A DNA stretch of 64,000 bases. Source: Oscillospiraceae bacterium. Lineage in GTDB: Bacteria; Bacillota; Clostridia; Oscillospirales; Oscillospiraceae. Of the stretch, positions 42,509 to 51,396 are shown in pieces. Position 1 is the stretch's first letter, and each line of letters starts with the position of its first letter. The DNA is taken from assembly GCA_016293865.1 (NCBI GenBank), contig JAEDDG010000004.1:22600-86599 (forward strand), written 5' to 3'. The notes beneath the pieces were generated by a model, which did not search any database, was not told the origin of the DNA, and was given only the letters and a program-made list of their open reading frames with translations. Both the position numbers and the translations under genes were made by a program.

Positions 42509-43957
42509 ATGGATACGAGGGCACATATGAATATGTCCATGCTCTGTGATTTCTATGAGCTGACCATGGGCAATGGGTATTTCAACAGCGGTTATAAGGA
42601 CAGGATGACTTATTTTGACCTGTTTTTCCGGCAGGTGCCGGACGGCGGCGGGTTTGCGATTGCTGCCGGACTTGAACAGGTGATCGAATACATTCAGGAG
42701 CTTTCCTTTTCGGAGGATGATATCCGTTATCTGCGCAGCCGCGGCATGTTTACGGAAGGGTTCCTGGATTATCTGCGCAATTTCAAATTCACCGGAGACA
42801 TCTGGGCTGTTCCGGAAGGGACGCCGGTTTTCCCCAGAGAGCCGCTTCTTGTGGTGCGCGCGCCGGCGATTCAGGCGCAGCTTCTGGAGACTTTCCTGCT
42901 GCTGACCGTCAACCATCAGAGCCTGATCGCGACAAAGGCCAACCGGATTGTCCGCGCGGCAGACGGCCGGGCGGTGCTGGAGTTCGGTTCCCGCCGTGCG
43001 CAGGGCGCGGACGGCGCCATTCTGGGCGCGCGCGCCGCGTATATCGGCGGCTGCGCAGGCACGGCCTGCACCATCAGCGACCGGCTGTACGGCGTCAGGG
43101 CGGCCGGCACCATGGCACATGCATGGGTACAGATGTTTGACAGCCAGTATGAGGCGTTCAAAGCCTACTGCGAGATCTATCCCGACAACGCCGTTTTGCT
43201 GGTCGACACCTACAACACGCTGAAAAGCGGCGTGCCGGATGCAATCCGTGCCTTTAACGACGTGCTGAAGCCCCGCGGCATTACAAAATGCGGCATTCGC
43301 CTGGATTCCGGCGATATGGCATATCTGACCCGCCGCTGCCGCAAAATGCTGGATGACGCCGGCTGGACGGAGTGCACCATTACCGTTTCCAATTCTCTGG
43401 ATGAACACATCATTCAGGATCTGCTGCAGCAGGGCGCCTGCATTGACGCTTTCGGCGTGGGCGAGCGGCTGATCACAGCGCGCAGCGAGCCTGTTTTCGG
43501 CGGCGTATACAAGCTGGCGGCGGTGGAAAACGGGCAGGGAGAAATCATCCCCAAGATCAAAATCAGCGAAAACAACGCCAAGATTACCAATCCGCACTTC
43601 AAGAAGATTTACCGCTTCTTCGGCAACGATACCGGAAAGGCCATTGCCGATTACATGTGCGTTTATGACGAGACGGTGGACGACACCAAGAACCTTGAGA
43701 TCTTTGACCCGGATGCCACCTGGAAACGCAAGGAGGTCTATGACTTCACGGCCAAAGAGCTGCTGGTGCCGGTGTTCAAAAACGGAGAGCTGGTTTACAA
43801 CCAGCCGACGCTGAATGAAATCCGCGCCTACTGCGCCGAACAGGTGGACACGCTCTGGGATGAGGTCAAGCGTTTTGACAATCCGCATACCTATTATGTG
43901 GATCTGTCCCAGAAGCTGTGGGACATCAAGTACAATCTGCTGCGGCAGAAGCATTGA
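42509..43957 (+). CDS. pncB: Nicotinate phosphoribosyltransferase
   Basis: Makes nicotinate mononucleotide from nicotinate and PRPP, the salvage entry to NAD. It has 482 residues of the Firmicute type: MLCDFYELTMGNGYF near the N-terminus, EFGSRRAQGADGA, IRLDSGDMAYL and FGVGERLITARSEPVFGGVYKL (phosphate-binding loop region). ATG 42509 follows GGGGGAAG; an upstream in-frame GTG overlaps that site. It is 11 nt from an EIIC-like membrane protein gene, so a shared transcript is likely, and 1.3 kb from a LarA-type racemase whose cofactor derives from the same pathway. Confidence 0.95.
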   Translation: MDTRAHMNMSMLCDFYELTMGNGYFNSGYKDRMTYFDLFFRQVPDGGGFAIAAGLEQVIEYIQELSFSEDDIRYLRSRGMFTEGFLDYLRNFKFTGDIWAVPEGTPVFPREPLLVVRAPAIQAQLLETFLLLTVNHQSLIATKANRIVRAADGRAVLEFGSRRAQGADGAILGARAAYIGGCAGTACTISDRLYGVRAAGTMAHAWVQMFDSQYEAFKAYCEIYPDNAVLLVDTYNTLKSGVPDAIRAFNDVLKPRGITKCGIRLDSGDMAYLTRRCRKMLDDAGWTECTITVSNSLDEHIIQDLLQQGACIDAFGVGERLITARSEPVFGGVYKLAAVENGQGEIIPKIKISENNAKITNPHFKKIYRFFGNDTGKAIADYMCVYDETVDDTKNLEIFDPDATWKRKEVYDFTAKELLVPVFKNGELVYNQPTLNEIRAYCAEQVDTLWDEVKRFDNPHTYYVDLSQKLWDIKYNLLRQKH

Positions 43958-43968
43958 GAGGTGCGGTT

Positions 43969-45087
43969 ATGAAAAAAATCTGGACGGCCTTCTGTGCGTT
44001 TCTGAAACGCAAGGACATTGTTTTTTCCGGTAAGCGCTACGGCGTGGACGCTCTGTCAGCCATGGCGCAGGGTCTTTTCTGCTCGCTTCTGATCGGCACC
44101 ATTCTGAACACGCTGGGGACTCAGTTCCATATCGGGTTTCTGACGGCAACGGTTGCCACAATCAACGGTGTGGACTATACGGTGGGCGGCCTTGCCTCAG
44201 CAATGGTCGGCCCGGCCATGGCCGTGGCCATCGGTTATGCGCTGCATGCGCCGGCCATGGTTCTGTTCTCGCTTGTCCCCGTGGGCTTTGCCACAAACGC
44301 ACTGGGCGGCGCCGGCGGACCGCTGGCCGTGCTCGTCGTGACGATTGTGGCGGCGGAGTTCGGAAAGGCGGTCTCCAAAGAGACAAAGGTGGATATTCTG
44401 GTCACGCCGATAGTGACCATTCTTGCAGGCGTGGGCATGGCTTATCTGGTGGCGGAACCCATCGGCGTTGCGGCCAATGCGGTCGGCGCGTTCATCAAGT
44501 GGGCCACGGAGCTGCGCCCGTTCCTGATGGGCATTATTGTGTCCGTCGTTGTGGGCGTGGCGCTGACGCTGCCCATCTCTTCCGCCGCGATCTGCGCGGC
44601 TTTCGGGCTGACGGGCCTTGCCGGCGGCGCGGCTGTGGCCGGTTGCTGTGCGCAGATGGTTGGCTTTGCCGTGATGTCCTTTAAAGAGAACCGTTGGGGC
44701 GGCCTTGTGTCCCAGGGCCTGGGCACCAGCATGCTTCAGATGGGCAATATTGTGAAGAATCCGCGGATCTGGATCCCGGCCATTGTGACCTCCGCCATTA
44801 CCGGGCCGATCTCCACCTGTGTTTTCAAGCTGGAGATGAACGGCGCGGCCGTCAATTCCGGCATGGGCACCTGCGGACTGTGCGGGCCCATCGGCGTATG
44901 GACCGGCTGGGTGAGTCCTTCGGAGACCGCCATTGCCGACGGCGCTGCGGCGATCATCCCCACAGCCATGGACTGGATCGGCCTTGCGATGATCTGCATT
45001 GTGCTGCCGGCAGTGATCTGCTGGGCACTGGGGCTTGTGTGCAGGAAGCTGGGCTGGATCAAAGAGGGCGACCTGAAGCTGAACTGA
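43969..45087 (+). CDS. PTS EIIC-like membrane protein (orphan)
   Basis: A 372-residue membrane protein with about ten hydrophobic segments. The N-terminal KRKDIVFSGKRYGVDALSA and the G-rich helices (TNALGGAGGPLAVLVV, MGTCGLCGPIG) match the EIIC_2-type family annotated as PTS IIC subunits. No EIIA, EIIB or HPr gene is near, so phosphotransfer is doubtful. It sits 11 nt after pncB, and a role in transport of a niacin-type precursor is possible by position only. Start ATG 43969 with GAGGTG 5 nt upstream. Confidence 0.75.
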   Translation: MKKIWTAFCAFLKRKDIVFSGKRYGVDALSAMAQGLFCSLLIGTILNTLGTQFHIGFLTATVATINGVDYTVGGLASAMVGPAMAVAIGYALHAPAMVLFSLVPVGFATNALGGAGGPLAVLVVTIVAAEFGKAVSKETKVDILVTPIVTILAGVGMAYLVAEPIGVAANAVGAFIKWATELRPFLMGIIVSVVVGVALTLPISSAAICAAFGLTGLAGGAAVAGCCAQMVGFAVMSFKENRWGGLVSQGLGTSMLQMGNIVKNPRIWIPAIVTSAITGPISTCVFKLEMNGAAVNSGMGTCGLCGPIGVWTGWVSPSETAIADGAAAIIPTAMDWIGLAMICIVLPAVICWALGLVCRKLGWIKEGDLKLN

Positions 45088-45133
45088 AACAGAACTGAAT
45101 TTTTCCGGCGGCTGACTGCCGTGCCGGAAACCG

Positions 45134-45167
45134 AAGACCGCCGGGAGAAATCCCGGCGGTCTTTTTT
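45134..45167 (+). terminator. Rho-independent terminator of pncB-EIIC
   Basis: 13-bp stem (45134-45146 with 45151-45163), GAAA tetraloop, six T. Confidence 0.92.
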
Positions 45168-45265
45168 GTTTGAAAACGTTATAATATTTGAAGATTTCAA
45201 CTTATACTGGACATGGATAACAGAAATACGTATATTGAGTTCAAAAAGGGGCGGAGGCGTGAGCG

Positions 45266-46522
45266 GTGCGGATGCAGCTGGGATATGGCGCTGGAAAAGT
45301 GGAAGTTGAATTGCCGGATGCACAGGTATTGGCCGTGCTGAAGGCCAATTCCTGCGCCGTTCAGGCCGCCGGACCGCGGCTGGTGCGGCAGGCCCTGGAA
45401 CGGCCGATCGGCGATGTCCGCCTGCGGGACAAGGTCAGGCCCGGCCAGAAGGTGGCGATTGTCACATCGGACATCACCCGTCCGTGTCCCAGTCACCTGA
45501 TTCTGCCCTGTATTCTGGAGGAGCTGGCTGCTGCCGGCGTGCGGGACGGAGACATCACCATCGTCTTCGCGCTGGGCAGCCACCGGCGGCATACGCAGGC
45601 GGAGATGCGCCGCCTGGTGTCGGATGCTGTCTTCAGCCGGATCAGGTGCCTGGATCTGGACACAAATAACTGCGTGCCGATGGGAATTACGTCCCGCGGC
45701 ACGCCGGTGGCGGTCTTCCGTCCGGTGGCGGAGGCGGATTTCCGCATCTGTGTGGGCAATATCGAGTATCACTATTTTGCCGGCTATTCCGGCGGCGCCA
45801 AGGCCATTATGCCCGGCGTGTGCACCAGAGCGGCTATTCAGACCAACCATAGCCGCATGGTTCTGCCGGCGGCCTGCGCCGGGCGGCTGGAGGGCAATCC
45901 GGTCCGGGAGGACATCGACGAAGCGGCGCAGATCTGCCGCGTGGATTACCTCGTGAATGTAGTGCTGGACGATCACAGGGAAATCGTCTGCGCGGTCTGC
46001 GGCGACGTGTATCAGGCGCACCGGGCCGGCTGCCGTTTTCTGGACACGCTGTATAAAGTCCGCATTCCGCGCCGGGCGGATATTGTCCTGGTCACGCCGG
46101 GCGGATGGCCGAAGGACGCCAATATGTATCAGGCTCAGAAGGCGCTGGACAACGCTGCGCACGCTGTGAAAGACGGCGGGACGATTATCTGGCTGGCCGC
46201 CTGTACGGAGGGACTCGGTTCCGATGTGTTCAGCGCCTGGATGACCGGCCATCGGGCGCCCGGGGACATGATCCGCCATATCCGGGTGGATTTTCAGCTG
46301 GGCGGGCATAAGGCAGCCGCCATCGCCATGGTGCTGCGGCGGGCGCATGTAGTCCTCGTGTCAGAACTGGAGGATGATTTTGTGCGCAGCATTCATCTGA
46401 CGCCGGCGTCTGACGTCCGGAGCGCACTGAACGCGGCGCTGGTGCGCTGCGGCAGCCGGGCTGATATCATTGTGATGCCCCACGGCGGTTCGACGCTGCC
46501 GGTGACAGAGCCGCGGGGATAG
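45266..46522 (+). CDS. larA: LarA-family nickel-dependent racemase
   Basis: A 418-residue LarA/DUF2088 protein. Lactate racemase tethers a nickel-pincer nucleotide to a lysine; here K179 in YSGGAKAIMPG, with H169 (EYHYFAG) and H195 (TNHSRM) at the same spacings as Lys184, His174 and His200 of Lactobacillus LarA, and SHRRHT with the proton-relay His. Many homologues act on other 2-hydroxyacids, so lactate is not assured. The start is GTG 45266, 8 nt after GGAGG. The maturation genes larB, larC and larE are not in the window. Confidence 0.88.
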   Translation: MRMQLGYGAGKVEVELPDAQVLAVLKANSCAVQAAGPRLVRQALERPIGDVRLRDKVRPGQKVAIVTSDITRPCPSHLILPCILEELAAAGVRDGDITIVFALGSHRRHTQAEMRRLVSDAVFSRIRCLDLDTNNCVPMGITSRGTPVAVFRPVAEADFRICVGNIEYHYFAGYSGGAKAIMPGVCTRAAIQTNHSRMVLPAACAGRLEGNPVREDIDEAAQICRVDYLVNVVLDDHREIVCAVCGDVYQAHRAGCRFLDTLYKVRIPRRADIVLVTPGGWPKDANMYQAQKALDNAAHAVKDGGTIIWLAACTEGLGSDVFSAWMTGHRAPGDMIRHIRVDFQLGGHKAAAIAMVLRRAHVVLVSELEDDFVRSIHLTPASDVRSALNAALVRCGSRADIIVMPHGGSTLPVTEPRG

Positions 46523-46538
46523 CCGGAAGCCTGCAGTC

Positions 46539-46570
46539 AAAAAGCGGACGCTTACAGCGTCCGCTTTTTT
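46539..46570. terminator. Bidirectional terminator between larA and the EamA gene
   Basis: 14-bp stem (46539-46552 with 46556-46569), 3-nt loop, A-run on the left and T-run on the right, so usable on both strands. Confidence 0.9.
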
Positions 46571-46626
46571 GCCGGTGTTTTTCAAAAGTGAATGGCCTGC
46601 CCCGGAAAACAGCATGCGGCGGAGCT

Positions 46627-47532
46627 TTACTGTGCAGCGGCCGCGCTTTTCCGGTCCGCGCGGGCATCCAGAATGCTGTTGAGCAGCACAGCTGCTGTGA
46701 TGATGGCCGCGCCGGCAAGCCCGGCTGCGGTCAGGTGCTCCTTTAAGAGCAGGAAGGAGAAAAAGGCGGTCATAATCGGCTGCAGGCACTGGATCATGGA
46801 GACAGAGCCGGCGGACAGGCGGCCCAGCGCCGCGTTCTGCAGCATATAGGCCACGCAGGAGCAGGCGATGCCCAGGTAGAGAACTACAAGCCAGGAGACT
46901 GCGTTTGCCGTGGTCACGGTGTGGATATCGTCAAAGAAAATGGCCAGCAGCGTAAAGGCGGCGGCAGTTACAAAAATCTGTGCGCCGGAGGTTGCCACAG
47001 GATCCATCTCTCCGGAAGAGCCCTGGGCAAAGACAAGCGCGCCTGCAGCGGCAACTGCAGAGAGAAGCGCAAAAACCTCGCCGATGCCGAAGGTGAATGC
47101 GTTTCCGTTGCAGCACAGAAGAAACAGGCCCACAGCAGCGGCCAGCTGGATGGGAATGGTCGCAATCCTGTACCGCCTGCCGAGGAAGACGGAGGACATG
47201 ACCGGCGCGAAGAAAACGGCCATGGAGTTGAGGAAGGCCGTGGTTGTCACAGAGGAGAACATGATGGCCAGATTGAACAGAATGAAATTGCACATCAGGC
47301 AGATGCTGGGCGGCAGCCACTTTTTCCACCCGGCTGCGCGCAGCTGAACCAGAATGCGCCGGCCAAAGAAAATCAGCATCACCGCGGACGCCACCAGGAA
47401 ACGGGCGGCGGGACACCAGAAGGTTCCCATATCGCTGTTGCCGATTTTTGCAAGAGGATTTCCAAAGCCGTAGATCACGTTCTGCAGGAAAATACACAGG
47501 ATGAACCAGATGATGCTTCGCTGCTTTTTCAT
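46627..47532 (-). CDS. EamA/DMT-family transporter
   Basis: A 301-residue membrane protein with ten predicted spans in two EamA repeats; VISMIQCLQ-like SAGSVMIQC region near the second repeat end. Family members export amino acids, sugars or nucleotide derivatives; the substrate here is unknown. The start at 47532 has GAGGTG 6 nt upstream; a longer in-frame version is unsupported. It is transcribed alone, converging on larA with a shared terminator. Confidence 0.88.
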   Translation of the reverse strand: MKKQRSIIWFILCIFLQNVIYGFGNPLAKIGNSDMGTFWCPAARFLVASAVMLIFFGRRILVQLRAAGWKKWLPPSICLMCNFILFNLAIMFSSVTTTAFLNSMAVFFAPVMSSVFLGRRYRIATIPIQLAAAVGLFLLCCNGNAFTFGIGEVFALLSAVAAAGALVFAQGSSGEMDPVATSGAQIFVTAAAFTLLAIFFDDIHTVTTANAVSWLVVLYLGIACSCVAYMLQNAALGRLSAGSVSMIQCLQPIMTAFFSFLLLKEHLTAAGLAGAAIITAAVLLNSILDARADRKSAAAAQ

Positions 47533-47620
47533 GGGCGCACCTCGCTCTGTAATTGCCGGGAGACCGGCAGACGGTATAAGGGAATTGTAACGGCATACAG
47601 GGAAAAACGCAAGAGAAACT

Positions 47621-47658
47621 GAATAAAAAGCGCCTGCCGGCATTGCCGGCGGGCGCTT
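47621..47658 (-). terminator. Terminator of the aminotransferase-oxidoreductase operon
   Basis: 14-bp stem with one G-T pair (47628-47641 with 47645-47658), 3-nt loop; TTTATT follows on the minus strand. Confidence 0.82.
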
Positions 47659-47672
47659 GACAGACGGAAGAT

Positions 47673-48818
47673 TTACTTTTTCAGAAGATCCAGCTTTTCA
47701 ACCGTGCCGTTGTAGTGGGAACGAAGGGCCGCGGTGGAGAGCGCGTGGCTCATGCGGGTCTCTTCCGGCGTGAACAGACCGAAGGGGACTTCCTGACCGG
47801 TGTATTCCAGCATGAACGCGCCCAGCATCTGCTGCATGGCGTCCACAAAGCCGAACTCAAAGATGGAACCGGTGATGGTGGGAAGCATGGGCTTGTAGCC
47901 GACGGAAATGCGGCTCCATGCCTGCTCTTTGCCCCAGGACACAGTATACATGAAAGAGTTGCCGTCGTCACTGGAGAACTTGGCGCTGCAGTCCATACCG
48001 TAGATTTCAAAGAACCACTGGTTGGTGGAGCCGGGGCTCATGCGCTTGGTTTCCAGCGTCATGGGGAATTCGTCGCCGTTTTTGTCCTTGGCCACGCAGT
48101 GCAGCGTCACGTTGTCAAACGTGTCGCAGGGAGCCATGCCGCCCTTGCCGTCCGGACGTTCCTTGACGAAGTCGCTGCAGACAGCGTAAACGCTCTGAGG
48201 AATGAAGCCCATCCGGAAGGGGACGTGCTGGGTGTGAATGCCCAGATCGCCCAGTGCGCCGTACTCGCCGTTGAACTTTCTGATCCGCTTCCAGCCGATG
48301 GGCTTTGTCAGGTCCATGTCACTGGAGTGGTTGAAGCCGGCGTGCACCTCAAGGATCCGGCCGAAGCGGCCTTCCTTGATCCACTGGATCATGATCTGCA
48401 TGGCGGGATAGTAGGGGAATTCGCTGGAGCAGCGGACGAAAGCGCCGGGATTTGCATCGATGGCCTTGAGAATGGCGTCATTGGCCTTCTGATCAATGCC
48501 GAAGGGCTTTTCACCCAGAAGCGCTTTGCCGGAATTGATTACGTCGCAGTAGAACTGCTCGTGCAGGTTATGGGGAACCGCGCAGTACACGGCTTCCACC
48601 TCGTCGCAGTTCAGAATGTCGTGGTAATCAGCGGTGACAATCTTGATGCCGGGGAAATTCTTCTTGAACCACTCCGTCTCTTTTTCAACGACGGAGCAGA
48701 TGGCGATGATTTCCGGACGCGGAACGTCGCCGGTGAAATGACACCATCTGGCGGCGGCAGAGGCGAATTCTCTGGCCATCAGGCCGCAGCCGATGAGGCC
48801 GAATTTAATTGTTCTCAT
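47673..48818 (-). CDS. Gfo/Idh/MocA-family oxidoreductase
   Basis: NAD(P)-dependent dehydrogenase of 381 residues: Rossmann GLIGCGLMAREFA near residue 7, LGEKPFGID with the conserved Lys, and GALGDLGIHTQHVPFRMG in the substrate domain. Second gene of an operon with a class III aminotransferase 30 nt upstream; GGAGAG precedes the ATG. The pairing suggests successive oxidation and transamination of one substrate, perhaps an amino sugar or cyclitol, but I cannot name it. Confidence 0.9.
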   Translation of the reverse strand: MRTIKFGLIGCGLMAREFASAAARWCHFTGDVPRPEIIAICSVVEKETEWFKKNFPGIKIVTADYHDILNCDEVEAVYCAVPHNLHEQFYCDVINSGKALLGEKPFGIDQKANDAILKAIDANPGAFVRCSSEFPYYPAMQIMIQWIKEGRFGRILEVHAGFNHSSDMDLTKPIGWKRIRKFNGEYGALGDLGIHTQHVPFRMGFIPQSVYAVCSDFVKERPDGKGGMAPCDTFDNVTLHCVAKDKNGDEFPMTLETKRMSPGSTNQWFFEIYGMDCSAKFSSDDGNSFMYTVSWGKEQAWSRISVGYKPMLPTITGSIFEFGFVDAMQQMLGAFMLEYTGQEVPFGLFTPEETRMSHALSTAALRSHYNGTVEKLDLLKK

Positions 48819-48848
48819 ATTGTGCTCTCCTTGCCGTAATCCGGGAGA

Positions 48849-50219
48849 TTAATAGCCGAAGTACTTCTCGGTCTCTTCGACAGCTTCCTCGATGATATCC
48901 AGGCCCTTCAGAGCAGCGTCGTCTTCCAGGATCATCGGAGGAGACAGTCTGAGGATGTGGCCGGAGGGAACCCAGGCCAGGCCCTTGGAGAACGCCTTCT
49001 GGTAGATCATCTTGCCGCCGTCAACGAAGGGCTCCTTGGTGTCCTTATCCTTGACGATTTCCATGGCAAGCAGGCAGCCCTTGCCGCGTGCGTCGCCGAT
49101 GATCTTGTGACGATCCTTCATCTCGCCCATTCTCTTCAGGAACAGCTCGCCGAGCTCCAGAGAACGCTGGCAGAGGTTCTCTTCTTCGATGACTTCGATG
49201 GAAGCCAGGGCAGCGGCGCAGGCCATGGGGTTTCCGCCGTAGCTGGAGGATGCGGAGATCTTTTCGATGGCCGGAGCCAGTTCCTTGGACACGCACATTG
49301 CGGTGACCGGGAAGCCGTTGCCGAAGCCCTTGCCGAGGGTGGTGATGTCAGCGGTGACATTCCAGTGATCCATAGCCAGGATCTTGCCGGTACGGGCCAT
49401 GCAGGTCAGGACTTCGTCCGCGAACAGCAGGATGCCGCGTCTGTTGCACAGGTCGCGGAGCTTGGGCATGAAATCATCGGGGGGAACAACGGAGCCGCCC
49501 CAGCCCTGGATGGGCTCGAGAACGATGGCTGCAACGTTTTTGCCGCCGCAGGACATTTCGTTGTCCAGCATGCCTTCCAGATGGCGGATGTAAGGCGTGG
49601 AATCCTTCATGGCCTCTTCGGGCGTACGGCCGAAAGCGTCGCGATAGGGATTGGGACGGGGAGCCAGCACGAAGCCGGGAGCTCTCATATGGGTGTCGGC
49701 GCCGACAACAGCCAGGGAGTTTGCGCCGAGGGTCTTGCCGTGGAAGTCTCTCCAGAAGGAGATGAACTCGGCTTTGCCGGTGGCGGCACGTGCGCAGCGC
49801 AGGCCGGCCTCAACGGCGGTGGTGCCGGAGTCATACAGCTGGAAGCCGCCGAACTTGCCGCCGGTGGCTTCGTGCAGCTTTTCCATCAGCTGCATCTTGA
49901 TTTCGGTGGTGAAATCGTGGCAGTTCATCAGCTGTTTTGCGTGCTTTGCAACAGCTTCGCTGATTTTCGGATGGCAGTGGCCAAGGCCGGTGACATAAAT
50001 ACCGGAGGAGAAGTCGATGTATTTGTTGCCGTCCACGTCGGTCAGCGTGTAGCCGAAGCCGGAATCAAAGGCGACGGGGAACAGCTGAACCTGGCTGGAG
50101 TAGCCCTTCATATACTTCGCCGCTCTGGAGTGGTACTCCACGGATTTGGGACCGGGAAGTGTGGCGGTCTTGATGGAGGGGATTGTGTTGACATCAACAT
50201 GTGCCCAGTTTTTACTCAT
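48849..50219 (-). CDS. Class III PLP-dependent aminotransferase
   Basis: A 456-residue enzyme of the aspartate-aminotransferase-superfamily, ornithine/GABA-transaminase branch. LFADEVLTCMARTG holds the PLP-binding Asp and TTLGKGFGNGFPV the Schiff-base Lys; YDSGTTAVEAGLRCAR binds the cofactor phosphate. GABA, 4-aminobutyrate-like, or glutamate-1-semialdehyde-type substrates are all possible. The start at 50219 has GAGG 7 nt upstream. It heads an operon with an oxidoreductase and has a perfect consensus promoter, so expression may be high. Confidence 0.9.
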   Translation of the reverse strand: MSKNWAHVDVNTIPSIKTATLPGPKSVEYHSRAAKYMKGYSSQVQLFPVAFDSGFGYTLTDVDGNKYIDFSSGIYVTGLGHCHPKISEAVAKHAKQLMNCHDFTTEIKMQLMEKLHEATGGKFGGFQLYDSGTTAVEAGLRCARAATGKAEFISFWRDFHGKTLGANSLAVVGADTHMRAPGFVLAPRPNPYRDAFGRTPEEAMKDSTPYIRHLEGMLDNEMSCGGKNVAAIVLEPIQGWGGSVVPPDDFMPKLRDLCNRRGILLFADEVLTCMARTGKILAMDHWNVTADITTLGKGFGNGFPVTAMCVSKELAPAIEKISASSSYGGNPMACAAALASIEVIEEENLCQRSLELGELFLKRMGEMKDRHKIIGDARGKGCLLAMEIVKDKDTKEPFVDGGKMIYQKAFSKGLAWVPSGHILRLSPPMILEDDAALKGLDIIEEAVEETEKYFGY

Positions 50220-50344
50220 GGAATCAACCTCTTTCAATGAATTTTTATGCATAATCGCAAACGAAACCTGCCGTGCGTCGGCAAAAACTGCACGGTGCGG
50301 ACGCCTACTGAACAGCCGTCTGCCATTTACATTAAATATATTAA

Positions 50345-50373
50345 ATTATAATATCAACGATTTAAAGTGTCAA
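50345..50373 (-). promoter_or_regulatory. Consensus SigA promoter of the aminotransferase operon
   Basis: Minus-strand TTGACA (50368-50373), 17-bp spacer, TATAAT (50345-50350), both perfect, with an AT-rich downstream stretch and a leader of about 120 nt. Confidence 0.9.
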
Positions 50374-50552
50374 TCAGGCAATTATCGGCATTTGACATAA
50401 TTTTTGCAATGAAGTCAGAAAAGAATAGTGTGATTTTGCTGTATTTGCAGGGCTGGCCTGCATAAAATCCGAATAAAGAATCAATTCCGTCATCCGGGAG
50501 GCCGGACTGGAAACAGAAGAGCTTCGGATCGGGCCCGGGACGAAAATTATGC

Positions 50553-50581
50553 TTCCAATTTGGCTTAAAATGGATTAGAAT
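50553..50581 (+). promoter_or_regulatory. Candidate promoter of the pyrH operon
   Basis: TTCCAA (50553-50558), 17-bp spacer, TAGAAT (50576-50581), 37 bp before the pyrH ATG. The -35 is weak. Confidence 0.4.
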
Positions 50582-50618
50582 GATACATAATGAATTTATC
50601 GCTGTTTTGGAGGTTTTT

Positions 50619-51338
50619 ATGGAAGCAAGCAAACCTGCTTATTCACGCATCCTGCTGAAGCTCAGCGGTGAGGCGCTTGCCGGCGAGCGGAAGTTCGGCA
50701 TTGATTTTGAGATTGTCCGCAGTGTGGCTGCGGTGATCAAAAAGTGTCTGGATGCAGGCGTGGAGGTCGGCGTCGTCATCGGCGGCGGCAACTTCTGGCG
50801 CGGCGCCAAGGACGGCGGCGGCAGAATGGAGCGCACCCGGGCGGACCATATGGGCATGCTGGCGACGGTGATGAACTGTCTGGCAGTGGCGGACGTTATG
50901 GAGCAGGAAGGCGTGCCTGTGCGCGTGCAGACAGCCATTGAGATGCGGGCGATAGCGGAGCCGTATACCCGCGAGCGGGCGGACGCGCACCTGCGTGAAG
51001 GAAAAGCTGTCATTTTCGGCTGCGGCACCGGCTGCCCGTTTTTCTCGACGGATACTGGCGCGGTTCTGCGCGCTTCCGAAATCGGCGCGGATGCCATTTT
51101 GCTGGCCAAGAATATCGACGGCGTATACTCCGCCGATCCCCGCAAGGATCCGTCCGCCGTGCGGTTTGACGAGATTTCCTATGACGAAGTACTTGCAAGG
51201 CATCTGACTGTCATGGACCTGACGGCGACGTCCATGGCGATGGAAAACAAGATCCCTGTCCTTGTCTTTGCGCTGAAGGATCCGGAGAATATCCTCCGGG
51301 CAGTCAACGGAGAAAAAGTTGGTACGCTGATCCGGTAG
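50619..51338 (+). CDS. pyrH: UMP kinase
   Basis: Phosphorylates UMP to UDP in pyrimidine synthesis. It has 239 residues of the amino-acid-kinase fold: RILLKLSGEALAG with the ATP lysine, VIGGGNFWRG, RADHMGMLATVMNCLA, FGCGTGCPFFSTDT and the NIDGVYSADP signature. ATG 50619 follows TTGGAGG by 5 nt; upstream in-frame starts have no site. First gene of the pyrH-frr-uppS-cdsA-dxr-rseP-ispG run. Confidence 0.97.
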   Translation: MEASKPAYSRILLKLSGEALAGERKFGIDFEIVRSVAAVIKKCLDAGVEVGVVIGGGNFWRGAKDGGGRMERTRADHMGMLATVMNCLAVADVMEQEGVPVRVQTAIEMRAIAEPYTRERADAHLREGKAVIFGCGTGCPFFSTDTGAVLRASEIGADAILLAKNIDGVYSADPRKDPSAVRFDEISYDEVLARHLTVMDLTATSMAMENKIPVLVFALKDPENILRAVNGEKVGTLIR

Positions 51339-51396
51339 CAGCCGGCAAAGGAATATTGAAGAATATACAGAAGAATATACATAGGAGGAACGAGCA

